Of a stretch of DNA of 64,000 nt, positions 1 to 11,344 are shown piece by piece. How positions within the stretch are numbered: the first letter of the stretch is position 1; each line of letters begins with the position of its first letter. The notes beneath the pieces were generated by a model. It searched no databases and had not been told where the DNA came from. It worked only from the letters and a program-made list of their open reading frames with translations. This DNA comes from Microbacterium rhizosphaerae (lineage in GTDB: Bacteria; Actinomycetota; Actinomycetes; Actinomycetales; Microbacteriaceae), in NCBI RefSeq assembly GCF_034120055.1, contig NZ_CP139368.1:1550001-1614000 (forward strand). The letters are read 5' to 3'. The translations under genes were made by a program, and so were the position numbers.

Positions 1-752
1 GAGATCGCGTCGTCGAACTCGACGTCGATGACCTCGTCGATGACGCCCTGGTCGAGGATCTCGGGAATGAAGTTCGGCCCGAGGCCCTGGATCTTGTGGG
101 GTCCGGGCGTGCCCTTGGTCAGCAAGGGGGAGTCGGCCGGCTCGACGGCCACGACCTTCGCGCCGGGCACCCGCTCCTTGAGCACCTGCCCGACACCGGT
201 GATCGTGCCGCCTGTGCCGATGCCGGCGACGAAGTAGTCGATCTGACCGTCGGTGTCGCGGATGATCTCCTCCGCCGTGGTCTTGCGGTGGATGGCCGGG
301 TTGGCCTCGTTCTCGAACTGGCGCGCGAGCACGGCGCCGGGGATGTCCGCGACCAGCTCGTTCGCCTTGGCGACCGCGCCCTTCATGCCGCCGGCCGGAT
401 CCGTGAGCACGAGCTCGGCACCGTAGGCCTTCAGCAGGAGCCGACGCTCGATCGACATCGACGACGGCATCGCGAGCACGACGCGGTATCCGCGCGCAGC
501 GCCGACCATCGCCAGCGCGATGCCCGTGTTGCCGCTCGTCGCCTCGACGATGGTTCCGCCCGGCTGCAGCTCGCCGGACGCCTCCGCAGCGTCGACGATG
601 GCGATGCCGAGCCGGTCCTTGACGCTGGAGGCGGGGTTGTAGAACTCGAGCTTGGCCAGGATGTTTCCGCCGACGCCCTCAGCGACGCGGTTCAGGCGCA
701 CGAGCGGCGTGTTGCCGAATGCGGACGTGATATCGGGGTGGATGCCGGTCAT
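1..752 (-). CDS. cysK: Cysteine synthase A (O-acetylserine sulfhydrylase), C-terminus cut by window edge
   Basis: A PLP-dependent beta-replacement enzyme that makes L-cysteine from O-acetylserine and sulfide in the cytoplasm. About 250 N-terminal residues are visible. They show the PLP-lysine motif NPASSVKDR (Lys about residue 45), the substrate loop TSGNTG, and the glycine-rich phosphate-binding loop [12 protein letters not shown]. The family is usually about 310 residues, so roughly 60 C-terminal residues lie beyond base 1. The ATG at 750-752 is preceded on the minus strand by GAAAGG, and a TAGGCT -10 lies 38 bases upstream of the start, so this gene has a normal leader. It is divergent from prmC. 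A cystathionine beta-synthase-like paralog is possible, but length and motifs favour CysK. Confidence 0.93.
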   Translation of the reverse strand, partial: MTGIHPDITSAFGNTPLVRLNRVAEGVGGNILAKLEFYNPASSVKDRLGIAIVDAAEASGELQPGGTIVEATSGNTGIALAMVGAARGYRVVLAMPSSMSIERRLLLKAYGAELVLTDPAGGMKGAVAKANELVADIPGAVLARQFENEANPAIHRKTTAEEIIRDTDGQIDYFVAGIGTGGTITGVGQVLKERVPGAKVVAVEPADSPLLTKGTPGPHKIQGLGPNFIPEILDQGVIDEVIDVEFDDAI

Positions 753-789
753 GTCAGGCCTTTCGCGGGTTCTCGGCTGATCAGGCACC

Positions 790-795
790 AGCCTA
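790..795 (-). promoter_or_regulatory. -10 hexamer of cysK
   Basis: The minus strand reads TAGGCT, ending 37 bases before the cysK start codon. It implies a short leader carrying the GAAAGG Shine-Dalgarno site. No clear -35 element was recognised. Confidence 0.45.
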
Positions 796-921
796 GGGGG
801 ACTGGATTTCAATGAGTCCAAGTGTGACGCGGCTGCGCACCGACCTGAGTACCCTCACACGCTCAGGGCCTGCACCGCCTCGCGATGAGGTTCGGCGACC
901 CGGGCGGCGGTGCGCCGGCTC

Positions 922-927
922 TAGAGT
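922..927 (+). promoter_or_regulatory. -10 hexamer of prmC (near-leaderless)
   Basis: TAGAGT is followed by 10 bases and then ATG at 938. Transcription starting 6-7 bases after the hexamer would give a leader of only 3-4 bases. The spacing supports the ATG at 938 rather than the longer open frame beginning at 812. Confidence 0.5.
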
Positions 928-937
928 GGGTGCGGTC

Positions 938-1825
938 ATGGCCTCTCCCGACGCATCCTCCGTACTCTCAGACGTCCTGCGGCGCGCGGTCGCCGCCCTC
1001 GCCGAAGCAGGCATCGCCGATCCCTCCGTCGACGGCGAGCTGCTCGCAGCGCACGTCCTGGGGCTCAGCCGCGGCGGGGTGCAGGCCGCGGCCATCCGCG
1101 GCGACGCGGTGTCGACGGAGGATGCGGCGGCCCTCGCCGCGCTCGTCGCCCGACGCGCCGCGCGCGAGCCGCTGCAGCACCTCACCGGTCGTGCGCCCTT
1201 CCGCCATCTCGAGCTCGAGGTCGGGCCCGGAGTCTTCGTGCCGCGCCCCGAGACCGAGCTCCTGGCACAGCTCGCGATCGATGCGCTGCGGGCCGACGCA
1301 TCCGCGGCTCCGGTCGCGGTCGATCTCGGCACCGGCAGCGGCGCCATCGCCATCGCGATGGCCACCGAGGTCCCGCACGCCCGCGTGCATGCGATCGAGC
1401 GGTCGCCGGAGGCCTTCGCGTGGGCCGCGCGCAACGCCGCCCGCCTCGCGCCCGACAATCTGGAGGTCGCTCTGGGCGACCTCGCCGACGCCGCCGTGTC
1501 GCTCCACGAGCTCGCGGGGACGGTCTCCGTGGTCGTATCCAACCCGCCGTACGTCCCCGACGACGCGATCCCGCGCGATCCGGAGGTGCGGCTGTTCGAT
1601 CCGCCGCAGGCGCTCTACGGCGGACCGGACGGCCTCGACGTCGTGCGCGTCCTCAGCGGAGTGGGACTCGCGCTCGCGCGCCCGGGAGGACTCATCGCCA
1701 TCGAGCACGGCGAGTGGCAGGGGGAGGACGTGCGCGCCGTGCTCACGCGAGCCGGATGGCGGGCCGCTGCCACGCATCCCGATCTGACGACGCGCGACCG
1801 GGTGACGACCGCTCTGCGCCCCTGA
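938..1825 (+). CDS. prmC: Peptide chain release factor N5-glutamine methyltransferase
   Basis: SAM-dependent enzyme that methylates the glutamine of the GGQ motif in release factors RF1 and RF2. The 295-residue product has the PRPETE segment (about 102-107), SAM motif I GTGSG (131-135) and the signature tetrapeptide NPPY (202-205), which together identify PrmC rather than a generic methyltransferase. The start at 938 fits the -10 spacing and the usual N-terminus; the frame is open back to 812, but that stretch has no family resemblance. tsaC follows after 59 bases. The usual upstream partner prfA is absent, with cysK on the opposite strand instead. Confidence 0.93.
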   Translation: MASPDASSVLSDVLRRAVAALAEAGIADPSVDGELLAAHVLGLSRGGVQAAAIRGDAVSTEDAAALAALVARRAAREPLQHLTGRAPFRHLELEVGPGVFVPRPETELLAQLAIDALRADASAAPVAVDLGTGSGAIAIAMATEVPHARVHAIERSPEAFAWAARNAARLAPDNLEVALGDLADAAVSLHELAGTVSVVVSNPPYVPDDAIPRDPEVRLFDPPQALYGGPDGLDVVRVLSGVGLALARPGGLIAIEHGEWQGEDVRAVLTRAGWRAAATHPDLTTRDRVTTALRP

Positions 1826-1869
1826 CGGGCGCCTCGCACGTCCCGCGGGGAGCGCGCGGCCATCTGAAA

Positions 1870-1875
1870 TAGACT
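1870..1875 (+). promoter_or_regulatory. -10 hexamer of tsaC
   Basis: TAGACT is followed by 9 bases and then the ATG at 1885, with no Shine-Dalgarno site between. This suggests tsaC has its own near-leaderless transcript in addition to read-through from prmC. Confidence 0.5.
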
Positions 1876-1884
1876 GGGAACGCC

Positions 1885-2679
1885 ATGACCTCCCTCCTCT
1901 TCGAATGCCGTGACGAGGCGCAGCTGCTGGCCGGGATGCGCCAGGCGCGTCAGGCCATCGGACGCGGCGACCTCATCGTCCTGCCGACCGACACCGTCTA
2001 CGGCATCGCCGCCGACGCGTTCTCCCCGTCCGCCGTCGCGCGCCTGCTCGATGCGAAGGGCCGCGGCCGTCAGTCACCCCCGCCCGTCCTGGTCGCCGGA
2101 CGCGCGACCCTCGCGGCCCTGGTCTCGGAGGTCCCCGAGCCCGTCGAGCGCCTCGTCGACGCCTTCTGGCCCGGTGGACTGACCATCGTGCTGCCCGCGC
2201 AGCCTTCGCTGGCGTGGGATCTGGGCGATACGCACGGCACGGTCGCCGTCCGCATGCCCGCCCACCGCATCGCCCTCGAACTGCTCGAGGAGACCGGACC
2301 GCTCGCGGTCTCCAGCGCCAACAAGACGGGCATCGCCGCGGCCCTCACCGCGGAGGGCGCGCGCACCATGCTGGGCGACCTCGTCGACGTCTATCTCGAG
2401 GACGGCATGGTCGAGAACGGCATCGCCTCGACGATCGTGGATGCCACGACCCTCGTCGGCGGCCAGACGCCCATCGTGCGGGTCCTGCGCGACGGGGCGA
2501 TCGATCGCGCACGCCTGCGCGAGGTGCTCGGCGACCTGCTCGAGCCGGACCCTGCCGATGAGTCCGACACGGCAGCCGGCGCGGAGTCCGACACGGCAGC
2601 CGGCGCCGAGGCCGGCGAGGTGTCGGAGCCGGCCGTGGCCGCGCCGGCGGACGCGCCGCCGGCGGACGGCTCCGCGTGA
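1885..2679 (+). CDS. tsaC: L-threonylcarbamoyladenylate synthase (TsaC/Sua5/YwlC family)
   Basis: Makes threonylcarbamoyl-AMP from threonine, bicarbonate and ATP, the first step of t6A37 modification of ANN-decoding tRNAs. The 264-residue protein has the YrdC fold over about residues 10-215, with the LPTDTVYG nucleotide loop near the start and the SSANKTG and STIVDAT segments later. Its last 45 residues are an acidic, alanine-rich tail containing a duplicated ESDTAAGA unit. The tail is unlike the Sua5 C-terminal domain and is probably disordered. The stop codon overlaps the GTG start of wecA by four bases (GTGA), so the two are translationally coupled. Confidence 0.9.
   Translation: MTSLLFECRDEAQLLAGMRQARQAIGRGDLIVLPTDTVYGIAADAFSPSAVARLLDAKGRGRQSPPPVLVAGRATLAALVSEVPEPVERLVDAFWPGGLTIVLPAQPSLAWDLGDTHGTVAVRMPAHRIALELLEETGPLAVSSANKTGIAAALTAEGARTMLGDLVDVYLEDGMVENGIASTIVDATTLVGGQTPIVRVLRDGAIDRARLREVLGDLLEPDPADESDTAAGAESDTAAGAEAGEVSEPAVAAPADAPPADGSA
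2560..2607 (+). repeat. 24-bp tandem duplication in the tsaC 3' end
   Basis: Two adjacent 24-bp units (2560-2583 and 2584-2607) differ only at the last base and encode ESDTAAGA twice. The unit is a multiple of three, so copy changes keep the frame. It sits in the non-conserved acidic tail. Confidence 0.85.
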
Positions 2680-3851
2680 AGCAGTACCTCTTCGCGGTCA
2701 TCCTCACCGCAGCTCTCACGCTGTGCCTCTCCTGGGCGGTGTGGCGACTGAGTCTGAGGTACAAGCTCTACCCGGGCATCCGCGAGCGCGATGTCCACAA
2801 GACGCCGACGCCCCGGCTCGGCGGCATCGCCATGTTCCTGGGCGTCGTCGCCGCATTCGTCGTGTCCGCGCACAACCCGTTCTTCTCGATCATCTGGACC
2901 GATCCGAACCAGATCTACGCGATCCTCGGCGCCACCGGCATCATCGTGATCGTCGGCGTCGCGGACGACCTCTGGGATCTCGACTGGTTCATCAAGCTCG
3001 GCGCCCAGTTCCTCGCCGCCGGCATCATCGCCTGGTTCGGGCAGCTGCAGATCTACACGATCCCGATGTCGGGCGGCATCACGTATCTGCCGAGCGGCCT
3101 CAGCGTCCTGCTGACCGTGTTCGCGATCGTCGTCGTCATGAACGCCGTCAACTTCATCGACGGCCTCGACGGCCTCGTCGCGGGCGTCTGCCTCATCGCG
3201 AACGCGATCTTCTTCGCCTACTCCTACCTGTTCGTGCGGGATGCCGGCGCGAGCAGCTACTTCAATCTCGCATCCTTCATCGCGGCCGTGCTCGTCGGCG
3301 CCTGCGCCGGCTTCCTGCCGCTGAACTGGAGTCCGGCCAAGCTGTTCATGGGGGATGCCGGCGCCCTCATGCTGGGCCTGCTGATGGCCACCTCCGCCAT
3401 CGCGATCACCGGCACGTGGGATCCGTCGATGCTCGATCCCAACGTCTTCGGGCGCTCGCAGCTGCTCGGCGCGTTCATGCCGATCCTGCTGCCCATCGCC
3501 GTCGCGATCCTGCCGCTCATCGACTTCGGCTCAGCGGTCATCCGCCGGCTGCGTGCGGGCAAGTCGCCCTTCTCGCCCGATCGCAAGCATCTGCACCACC
3601 GCATGCTCGACATGGGCCACTCGGATCGCGACGCGGTCCTCATCTTCTACGCCTGGACGGCGATCGCCGGCCTCTCCCTGCTGCTGATGTACATCGCGAC
3701 GCGGCAGGACTGGTGGGGCCAGTACTGGATCGGCGTCGCCTACGGCGTCGTCGGCATCGCGGCCTGCCTCGTCGTCACCTTCACCCCCGCCCGCCGGCGG
3801 GCCGGCCAGCCGGATGCCGAGCCCCGCCGCCCAGAGGAGAGCCCCGTATGA
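2676..3851 (+). CDS. wecA: Undecaprenyl-phosphate N-acetylglucosaminyl 1-phosphate transferase (WecA/TagO/MraY family)
   Basis: Polytopic membrane enzyme (391 residues, about 11 predicted helices) that transfers a sugar-1-phosphate from a UDP-sugar to undecaprenyl phosphate and so starts cell-wall glycopolymer synthesis. Family motifs are present in order: VADDLWDLD (DD at about 97-98), NFIDGLDG (159-166), MGDAG (225-229) and the HLHHR carbohydrate-recognition motif (about 305-309). The HxHHR motif and the position outside a mur cluster favour WecA over MraY. The GTG start overlaps the tsaC stop, and its own stop overlaps the next ATG (ATGA), giving a coupled tsaC-wecA-AtpI-like unit. The exact sugar cannot be read from sequence. 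Confidence 0.87.
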   Translation: MKQYLFAVILTAALTLCLSWAVWRLSLRYKLYPGIRERDVHKTPTPRLGGIAMFLGVVAAFVVSAHNPFFSIIWTDPNQIYAILGATGIIVIVGVADDLWDLDWFIKLGAQFLAAGIIAWFGQLQIYTIPMSGGITYLPSGLSVLLTVFAIVVVMNAVNFIDGLDGLVAGVCLIANAIFFAYSYLFVRDAGASSYFNLASFIAAVLVGACAGFLPLNWSPAKLFMGDAGALMLGLLMATSAIAITGTWDPSMLDPNVFGRSQLLGAFMPILLPIAVAILPLIDFGSAVIRRLRAGKSPFSPDRKHLHHRMLDMGHSDRDAVLIFYAWTAIAGLSLLLMYIATRQDWWGQYWIGVAYGVVGIAACLVVTFTPARRRAGQPDAEPRRPEESPV

Positions 3852-4327
3852 ACTATCAGAGACGCACCGCGACGATCATCCTCAACGCGACGCTGCGCTG
3901 GGCCGGGATCATCATCGGCATCCTCGCCGTCGTGGCCGCAGGAGTCGGCTACCTCGTCGCGGGGTGGAACGGCCTGTGGAGCGGCCTGGCCGGCGTGCTG
4001 CTCGCCGGCCTCTTCTTCGGGCTCACCGCCCTCATGATGCTCATCGGCGCCCGGCTGCCCGGCGACCAGCTGATGTCCACCGGCTACTTCGTCGTGGTGA
4101 TGGGCGGCTGGTTCGTGAAGGTCGTCGTCTTCCTCGTCGGGATGCTGGTGCTGCGTGCGCAGCCCTGGATCGTGCCGTGGGTCTTCTTCTTCTCGGCCAT
4201 CGCCGGGGCGCTCGCATCCCTCATCGTGGACATCGTCGTGTTCGCCAGAGTGCGGGTTCCGTACGTCGGAGAGGTGCCTCTTCCGGGCTCTTCAGACGAT
4301 TCCTCGAAGCCGCCTACGAATTCGTGA
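3848..4327 (+). CDS. AtpI-like small membrane protein upstream of the ATP synthase genes
   Basis: A 159-residue protein with four hydrophobic segments (about 15-37, 43-65, 77-100 and 108-130) and short loops. Its place directly before atpB, and its size, match the poorly conserved actinobacterial AtpI-type proteins thought to assist c-ring assembly or ion uptake; sequence alone would only say membrane protein. The ATG overlaps the wecA stop (ATGA). The C-terminal 25 residues are polar. Confidence in a real gene is high and in the AtpI role moderate. Confidence 0.72.
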   Translation: MNYQRRTATIILNATLRWAGIIIGILAVVAAGVGYLVAGWNGLWSGLAGVLLAGLFFGLTALMMLIGARLPGDQLMSTGYFVVVMGGWFVKVVVFLVGMLVLRAQPWIVPWVFFFSAIAGALASLIVDIVVFARVRVPYVGEVPLPGSSDDSSKPPTNS

Positions 4328-4341
4328 GCCTGAAGGTTTCC

Positions 4342-4350
4342 TGATATGGT
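4342..4350 (+). promoter_or_regulatory. Candidate extended -10 promoter of the atp operon
   Basis: TGA-TATGGT fits an extended -10 (TGN plus TANNNT). It starts 15 bases after the AtpI-like stop and about 140 bases before atpB, in a 160-base gap that holds no gene. TTCGTG at 4321-4326 could be a weak -35 with 18-base spacing. Confidence 0.45.
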
Positions 4351-4487
4351 TGGGGAGTCGTCGCTTGCGCGGCCCGCGCCACAGAGCGTTGTTGCGCGCC
4401 AGCGGTCCACGACTCTCCTGACCCCCCGTCGCGCCGTTCCCCGGCGCCCCGAAGCTGGAGCCTAAGCTGTCAATCCACGTCGCTTCA

Positions 4488-5556
<1,069 letters not shown>

Positions 5557-5582
5557 TCGGCCCGCACAGCCAAGGAGTCTGA

Positions 5583-6134
5583 ATGCTCGAGGCATTCGTC
5601 ACCGCAGCGGCGGACGCGCAGGTCAGCCCCGTCCTCCCCGCGCTCCCCGACCTGGTCTGGGGCACGCTCGCGTTCATCATCGTGCTCGTGTTCTTCATCT
5701 GGAAGATCCTGCCGACCATGAACAAGCTGCTCGACGAGCGCGCCGACGCCATCCAGGGTGGCATCGAACGCGCCGACGAGGCACAGGCCCAGGCCACCGC
5801 CGCGCTTGAGGAGTACACGGCGAAGCTCGCCGACGCCCGCGGCGAAGCCGCAGCGATCCGCGACCAGGCGCGTGCCGACGGCGCGAAGATCATCGCGGAC
5901 GCCAAGGAGCACGCTCAGGCCGAGGCCGCCCGTGTCACGGCCAACGCGCAGGCGCAGCTCGCCGCCGAGCGTCAGACGGCGTTCGTCCAGCTGCGCGGCG
6001 AGGTCGGCACGCTGGCGCTCGACCTGGCAGGCGGTGTCATCGGCGAGACCCTCGCCGACGACAAGCGCGCGCAGTCCGTCGTCGACCGCTTCCTCGCGGA
6101 GCTCGAGGCGTCCGAAACGGCTGGCAAGGCCTGA
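5583..6134 (+). CDS. atpF: ATP synthase Fo subunit b
   Basis: Peripheral-stalk subunit of 183 residues: a short periplasmic N-terminus, one membrane helix (about 22-42) and a long Ala/Glu/Arg-rich amphipathic helix that dimerises and binds delta. AAGGAG at 5571-5576 precedes the ATG. The stop codon shares its last base with the ATG of atpH (TGATG), so the stalk subunits are coupled. There is no b-delta fusion of the mycobacterial type. Confidence 0.96.
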   Translation: MLEAFVTAAADAQVSPVLPALPDLVWGTLAFIIVLVFFIWKILPTMNKLLDERADAIQGGIERADEAQAQATAALEEYTAKLADARGEAAAIRDQARADGAKIIADAKEHAQAEAARVTANAQAQLAAERQTAFVQLRGEVGTLALDLAGGVIGETLADDKRAQSVVDRFLAELEASETAGKA

Positions 6135-6925
6135 TGGGCAGCGCGACCACTCAGGCCGTGGCGGCGACGACCGCGGCGCTGAACGCCGCCTCGTCCGTCG
6201 ACCTCAGTGTCGCCGGCGAGCTCTTCGCCGCGGCGCGGATCCTGAGCGCGTCGCCGCAGCTGCGCGGGGCGCTCGCCGACTCGTCCGCTGCTGCGCAGCT
6301 GCGCACCGCCGTCGTGCGCGATGTGTTCGGCACGGCGCTGTCGGCGCCGGCCATCGGCCTTCTCGACGCCGCCGTCTCCCAGGCCTGGTCGTCGGAGGAC
6401 GACCTGGTCGACGGTCTCGAGGAGCTGGCCGTTCGCGCGGCCACCCAGGCGGACCCGGCGGCGGATGTCGACGGCGAGCTGTTCGAGTTCTCGCGCATCG
6501 TCGCGGCGAACCCGGAGCTGGAGCTCGGGCTCGGGAGCCGCGTGGGCGCGTCGGAGAAGAAGGGCGAGCTCGTCGAGTCGCTCCTGCGGGGACGCGCGAG
6601 CGAGGCGACCACGCTCATCGCAGCCTCCCTCATCCGCGAGCCCCGCGAGCGCCGCGTGCGCGAGCTGCTCGCCTGGGCGATGCGTCTCGCGGCCGCCCAG
6701 CACGGCCGCACGGTCGCGACGGTCTACTCCGCCGCGCCGCTGAGCGCGGCGCAGTCCGAGCGGCTGTCGAACGCACTGGCCGCGAAGTACGACACCCAGG
6801 TGTCGCTCAACTCCGTGATCGATCCGACAGTGGTCGGCGGACTGCGCGTGCAGGTCGCCGACGACGTCATCGACGCGACCGTGTCGGCGCGACTCGCCGA
6901 CCTCCGTCGGCGCCTCGCCGGCTGA
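6134..6925 (+). CDS. atpH: ATP synthase F1 subunit delta
   Basis: Connects the alpha3beta3 head to the b stalk. At 263 residues it is longer than the roughly 180-residue proteobacterial delta, as is common in actinobacteria. The extra length is N-terminal and alanine-rich; the OSCP-like core and the C-terminal segment with [13 protein letters not shown] are clear. It starts within the atpF stop codon. A 61-base gap precedes atpA. Confidence 0.95.
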   Translation: MGSATTQAVAATTAALNAASSVDLSVAGELFAAARILSASPQLRGALADSSAAAQLRTAVVRDVFGTALSAPAIGLLDAAVSQAWSSEDDLVDGLEELAVRAATQADPAADVDGELFEFSRIVAANPELELGLGSRVGASEKKGELVESLLRGRASEATTLIAASLIREPRERRVRELLAWAMRLAAAQHGRTVATVYSAAPLSAAQSERLSNALAAKYDTQVSLNSVIDPTVVGGLRVQVADDVIDATVSARLADLRRRLAG

Positions 6926-6986
6926 TCCAGACTTCCCGCCGATGGCGGAGACTTCGGGGCCGAGGCCCCACGAACGAAGGAAGACA

Positions 6987-8624
6987 ATGGCAGAACTCTC
7001 CATCAGCTCCGACGTCATCCGTGACGCGCTGAAGGACTTCGTGGCCGCATACGAGCCCACCGGCGCCGTTGCGACCGAGGTCGGCACGGTCGTCGACACG
7101 GCCGACGGCATCGCCCACGTCGAGGGACTCCCCGGCGCCATGGCGAACGAGCTCGTGACATTCGCGGACGGCACGAAGGGCCTGGCCCTGAACCTCGACG
7201 AGCACGAGATCGGTGTCGTCGTCCTCGGCGAATTCGCCGGCATCGAGGCCGGCCAGCAGGTCACGCGCACCGGCGAGGTGCTCTCGGTCCCGGTCGGCGA
7301 CGGCTACCTCGGTCGCGTGGTCGACCCGCTGGGCAACCCGATCGACGGCCTCGGCCCCGTGGCATCGGAGGGCGTGCGCGCCCTCGAGCTCCAGGCACCC
7401 GGCGTCATGCAGCGCAAGAGCGTGCACGAGCCGCTCCAGACGGGCATCAAGGCGATCGACGCCATGATCCCGGTCGGTCGCGGCCAGCGTCAGCTCATCA
7501 TCGGCGACCGCCAGACCGGCAAGACCGCGATCGCGATCGACACGATCATCAACCAGAAGGCCAACTGGGAGTCCGGCGACGAGAGCAAGCAGGTCCGCTG
7601 CATCTACGTCGCGATCGGCCAGAAGGGCTCGACGATCGCCTCCGTCAAGGGCGCCCTCGAGGACGCCGGTGCGATGGCGTACACCACCATCGTCGCCGCC
7701 CCCGCATCCGACCCGGCCGGCTTCAAGTACCTGGCCCCCTACACCGGCTCGGCCATCGGTCAGCACTGGATGTACGGCGGCAAGCACGTCCTGATCATCT
7801 TCGACGACCTGTCGAAGCAGGCCGAGGCCTACCGCGCCGTGTCGCTCCTCCTGCGCCGCCCGCCGGGGCGCGAGGCCTACCCGGGTGACGTCTTCTACCT
7901 GCACTCGCGTCTGCTCGAGCGCTGCGCGAAGCTGTCCGACGAGCTCGGCGCCGGATCGATGACGGGTCTTCCGATCATCGAGACGAAGGCCAACGACGTG
8001 TCGGCCTACATCCCGACGAACGTCATCTCGATCACGGACGGCCAGATCTTCCTGCAGTCCGACCTGTTCAACGCGAACCAGCGCCCCGCCGTGGATGTCG
8101 GCATCTCGGTGTCCCGCGTCGGCGGTGACGCCCAGGTCAAGTCGATCAAGTCGGTCTCCGGAACGCTCAAGCTCGAGCTCGCCCAGTACCGCTCGCTCGA
8201 GGCGTTCGCGATGTTCGCGAGCGACCTGGATGCGGCGTCCCGTCGCCAGCTGGCGCGCGGCGCGCGTCTGACCGAGCTGCTCAAGCAGCCGCAGTACTCG
8301 CCGTACCCGGTGGAGGAGCAGGTCGTCTCGATCTGGGCCGGCACCAACGGCAAGCTGGACTCGGTCCCGGTCGAGGACGTGCTGCAGTTCGAGAGCGAGC
8401 TGCTCGAGCACCTCCGCCTGAACACGAACGTGCTCGACACGCTCCGCGAGACGAACGTGCTCGACGATGCGACAAAGGCGGAGCTGAACACGCAGACGGA
8501 TGTGTTCCTCGAGGAGTTCCTCGGCAAGGGTCGTGCGATCGACCAGCCGGGTCACGAGGAGTTCCAGCCGACCGGCGCCGGCGACGTCGTGCAGGAGCGG
8601 GTCGTCAAGGGCCGCCGGGGCTGA
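6987..8624 (+). CDS. atpA: ATP synthase F1 subunit alpha
   Basis: Non-catalytic nucleotide-binding subunit of the F1 hexamer, 545 residues. It has the P-loop GDRQTGKT (about 171-178), the arginine-finger region, and the alpha-specific [13 protein letters not shown] segment. The ATG at 6987 follows GAAGGAAG at 6976-6983. The frame is open to 6942, but those 15 residues are not part of the family. The C-terminal tail of about 30 residues is variable. Confidence 0.98.
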   Translation: MAELSISSDVIRDALKDFVAAYEPTGAVATEVGTVVDTADGIAHVEGLPGAMANELVTFADGTKGLALNLDEHEIGVVVLGEFAGIEAGQQVTRTGEVLSVPVGDGYLGRVVDPLGNPIDGLGPVASEGVRALELQAPGVMQRKSVHEPLQTGIKAIDAMIPVGRGQRQLIIGDRQTGKTAIAIDTIINQKANWESGDESKQVRCIYVAIGQKGSTIASVKGALEDAGAMAYTTIVAAPASDPAGFKYLAPYTGSAIGQHWMYGGKHVLIIFDDLSKQAEAYRAVSLLLRRPPGREAYPGDVFYLHSRLLERCAKLSDELGAGSMTGLPIIETKANDVSAYIPTNVISITDGQIFLQSDLFNANQRPAVDVGISVSRVGGDAQVKSIKSVSGTLKLELAQYRSLEAFAMFASDLDAASRRQLARGARLTELLKQPQYSPYPVEEQVVSIWAGTNGKLDSVPVEDVLQFESELLEHLRLNTNVLDTLRETNVLDDATKAELNTQTDVFLEEFLGKGRAIDQPGHEEFQPTGAGDVVQERVVKGRRG

Positions 8625-8642
8625 GCCCGCGGAACACGAACC

Positions 8643-9536
8643 ATGGGCGCACAACTCCGGGTCTACAAGCAGAAGATCGCTTCTGCCCAGACGACCAAGA
8701 AGATCACGAAGGCGATGGAGCTCATCGCGGCTTCGCGCATCCAGAAGGCGCAGGCGCGCGTGCGCGCGTCCTCGCCGTATGCGCGCGCGGTGACTCGTGC
8801 GGTCTCGGCGGTCGCGACGCGCTCGAACGCGTCGCACCCGCTGACCACCGCGCGTGAGAAGGTGACGCGGTCCGCCGTCGTCATCTTCTCCTCCGACCGA
8901 GGCCTTGCGGGCGCCTTCAACTCGCAGATCATCCGCGCCGGCCTGGAGCTCGCCGAGCTGCTGCGCTCGGAAGGCAAGGAACCGGTCTACTACCTCATCG
9001 GACGCAAGTCGGTCGGCTATTTCCAGTTCCGCCGCCTGTCGAGTGAGGCGGAGTGGGTCGGCGACACCGACACACCGCACTTCGAGACCGCCGTCGAGAT
9101 CGCGCAGACGCTGGTCGACGCGTTCAACCGCGGCGGCGACAGCGGGGGAGTGGATGAGATCCACCTCGTCTACAACCGCTTCGTCAGCATGATGACGCAG
9201 ACGCCCGAGAACGTGCGGCTCCTTCCGCTCGAGGTCGTCGACGCTCCGGAGGACAGCACCACGGTGTTCCCGGAGTACGACTTCGAGCCCGAGGCGAGCC
9301 TCGTCCTCGACGCGCTGCTGCCGGTCTACATCCAGAGCCGCATCTTCAATGCGCTCCTGCAGTCGTCGGCGGCGAAGCACGCCGCGACGCAGAAGGCGAT
9401 GAAGTCCGCCAGCGACAACGCCGACAAGCTCATCACCGACTACACCCGCCTGCGCAACAACGCGCGTCAGGCCGAGATCACGCAGCAGATCGCCGAGATC
9501 GTCGGCGGCGCCGACGCACTGGCGTCCGGCAACTGA
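8643..9536 (+). CDS. atpG: ATP synthase F1 subunit gamma
   Basis: Central rotor shaft of F1, 297 residues. The N-terminal coiled-coil helix (GAQLRVYKQKIASAQTTKKI) and the long C-terminal helix bracket a Rossmann-like middle containing the SSDRGLAGAFN motif. The gene lies 18 bases after atpA, and atpD begins 24 bases after it. Nothing unusual in length. Confidence 0.97.
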   Translation: MGAQLRVYKQKIASAQTTKKITKAMELIAASRIQKAQARVRASSPYARAVTRAVSAVATRSNASHPLTTAREKVTRSAVVIFSSDRGLAGAFNSQIIRAGLELAELLRSEGKEPVYYLIGRKSVGYFQFRRLSSEAEWVGDTDTPHFETAVEIAQTLVDAFNRGGDSGGVDEIHLVYNRFVSMMTQTPENVRLLPLEVVDAPEDSTTVFPEYDFEPEASLVLDALLPVYIQSRIFNALLQSSAAKHAATQKAMKSASDNADKLITDYTRLRNNARQAEITQQIAEIVGGADALASGN

Positions 9537-11012
<1,476 letters not shown>

Positions 11013-11013
11013 C

Positions 11014-11274
11014 ATGCCGCTGCAGGTGAGTCTGGTCTCGGCCGAGGAGGAGCTCTGGTCGGGTGAGGCATCGCTCGTCGTCGCCAGGACCGTCATCGGC
11101 GAGATCGGCTTCATGGCGGGGCACTCGCCCGTGCTCGCGCTCCTCGCGGAAGGACAGGTGCGCATCACGCGTCCCGACGACACCCGTGTGGTGGCCGACG
11201 CGAAGGACGGCTTCCTCTCCGTGGAGAACGACGTCGTGACGATCGTGGCGAGCACCGCCGCCCTCGTCTCCTGA
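11014..11274 (+). CDS. atpC: ATP synthase F1 subunit epsilon, short form
   Basis: Only 86 residues, covering the N-terminal beta-sandwich (EIGFMAGHSPVLALLAEGQVR) that contacts gamma and the c-ring. The C-terminal two-helix domain of the usual 130-140-residue epsilon, which can extend and inhibit ATP hydrolysis, is absent. The stop codon is clean and is followed at once by the operon terminator, so this is a naturally short subunit and not a frameshift. Inhibition of the hydrolytic direction must rely on something else, such as MgADP. Confidence 0.95.
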   Translation: MPLQVSLVSAEEELWSGEASLVVARTVIGEIGFMAGHSPVLALLAEGQVRITRPDDTRVVADAKDGFLSVENDVVTIVASTAALVS

Positions 11275-11288
11275 CCTCAGGACACTCG

Positions 11289-11320
11289 AACCGCCCTCTG
11301 CCTCCGGGCAGGGGGCGGTT
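11289..11320 (+). terminator. Terminator of the atp operon
   Basis: A 14-bp stem (11289-11302 with 11307-11320, one U-G pair) and a TCCG tetraloop, 14 bases after the atpC stop. It is GC-rich with little U-tract, as usual in this genome. Confidence 0.85.
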
Positions 11321-11344
11321 CCGCATCCCGCGAAAGGACGCGCC

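Noticed and set aside
812..937. N-terminal extension of prmC
   Set aside because: The extra 42 residues have no family similarity and cover the probable promoter.
2441..3847. Long plus-strand frame overlapping tsaC and wecA
   Set aside because: Out of frame with both; only its end from 3848 is a real gene (AtpI-like).
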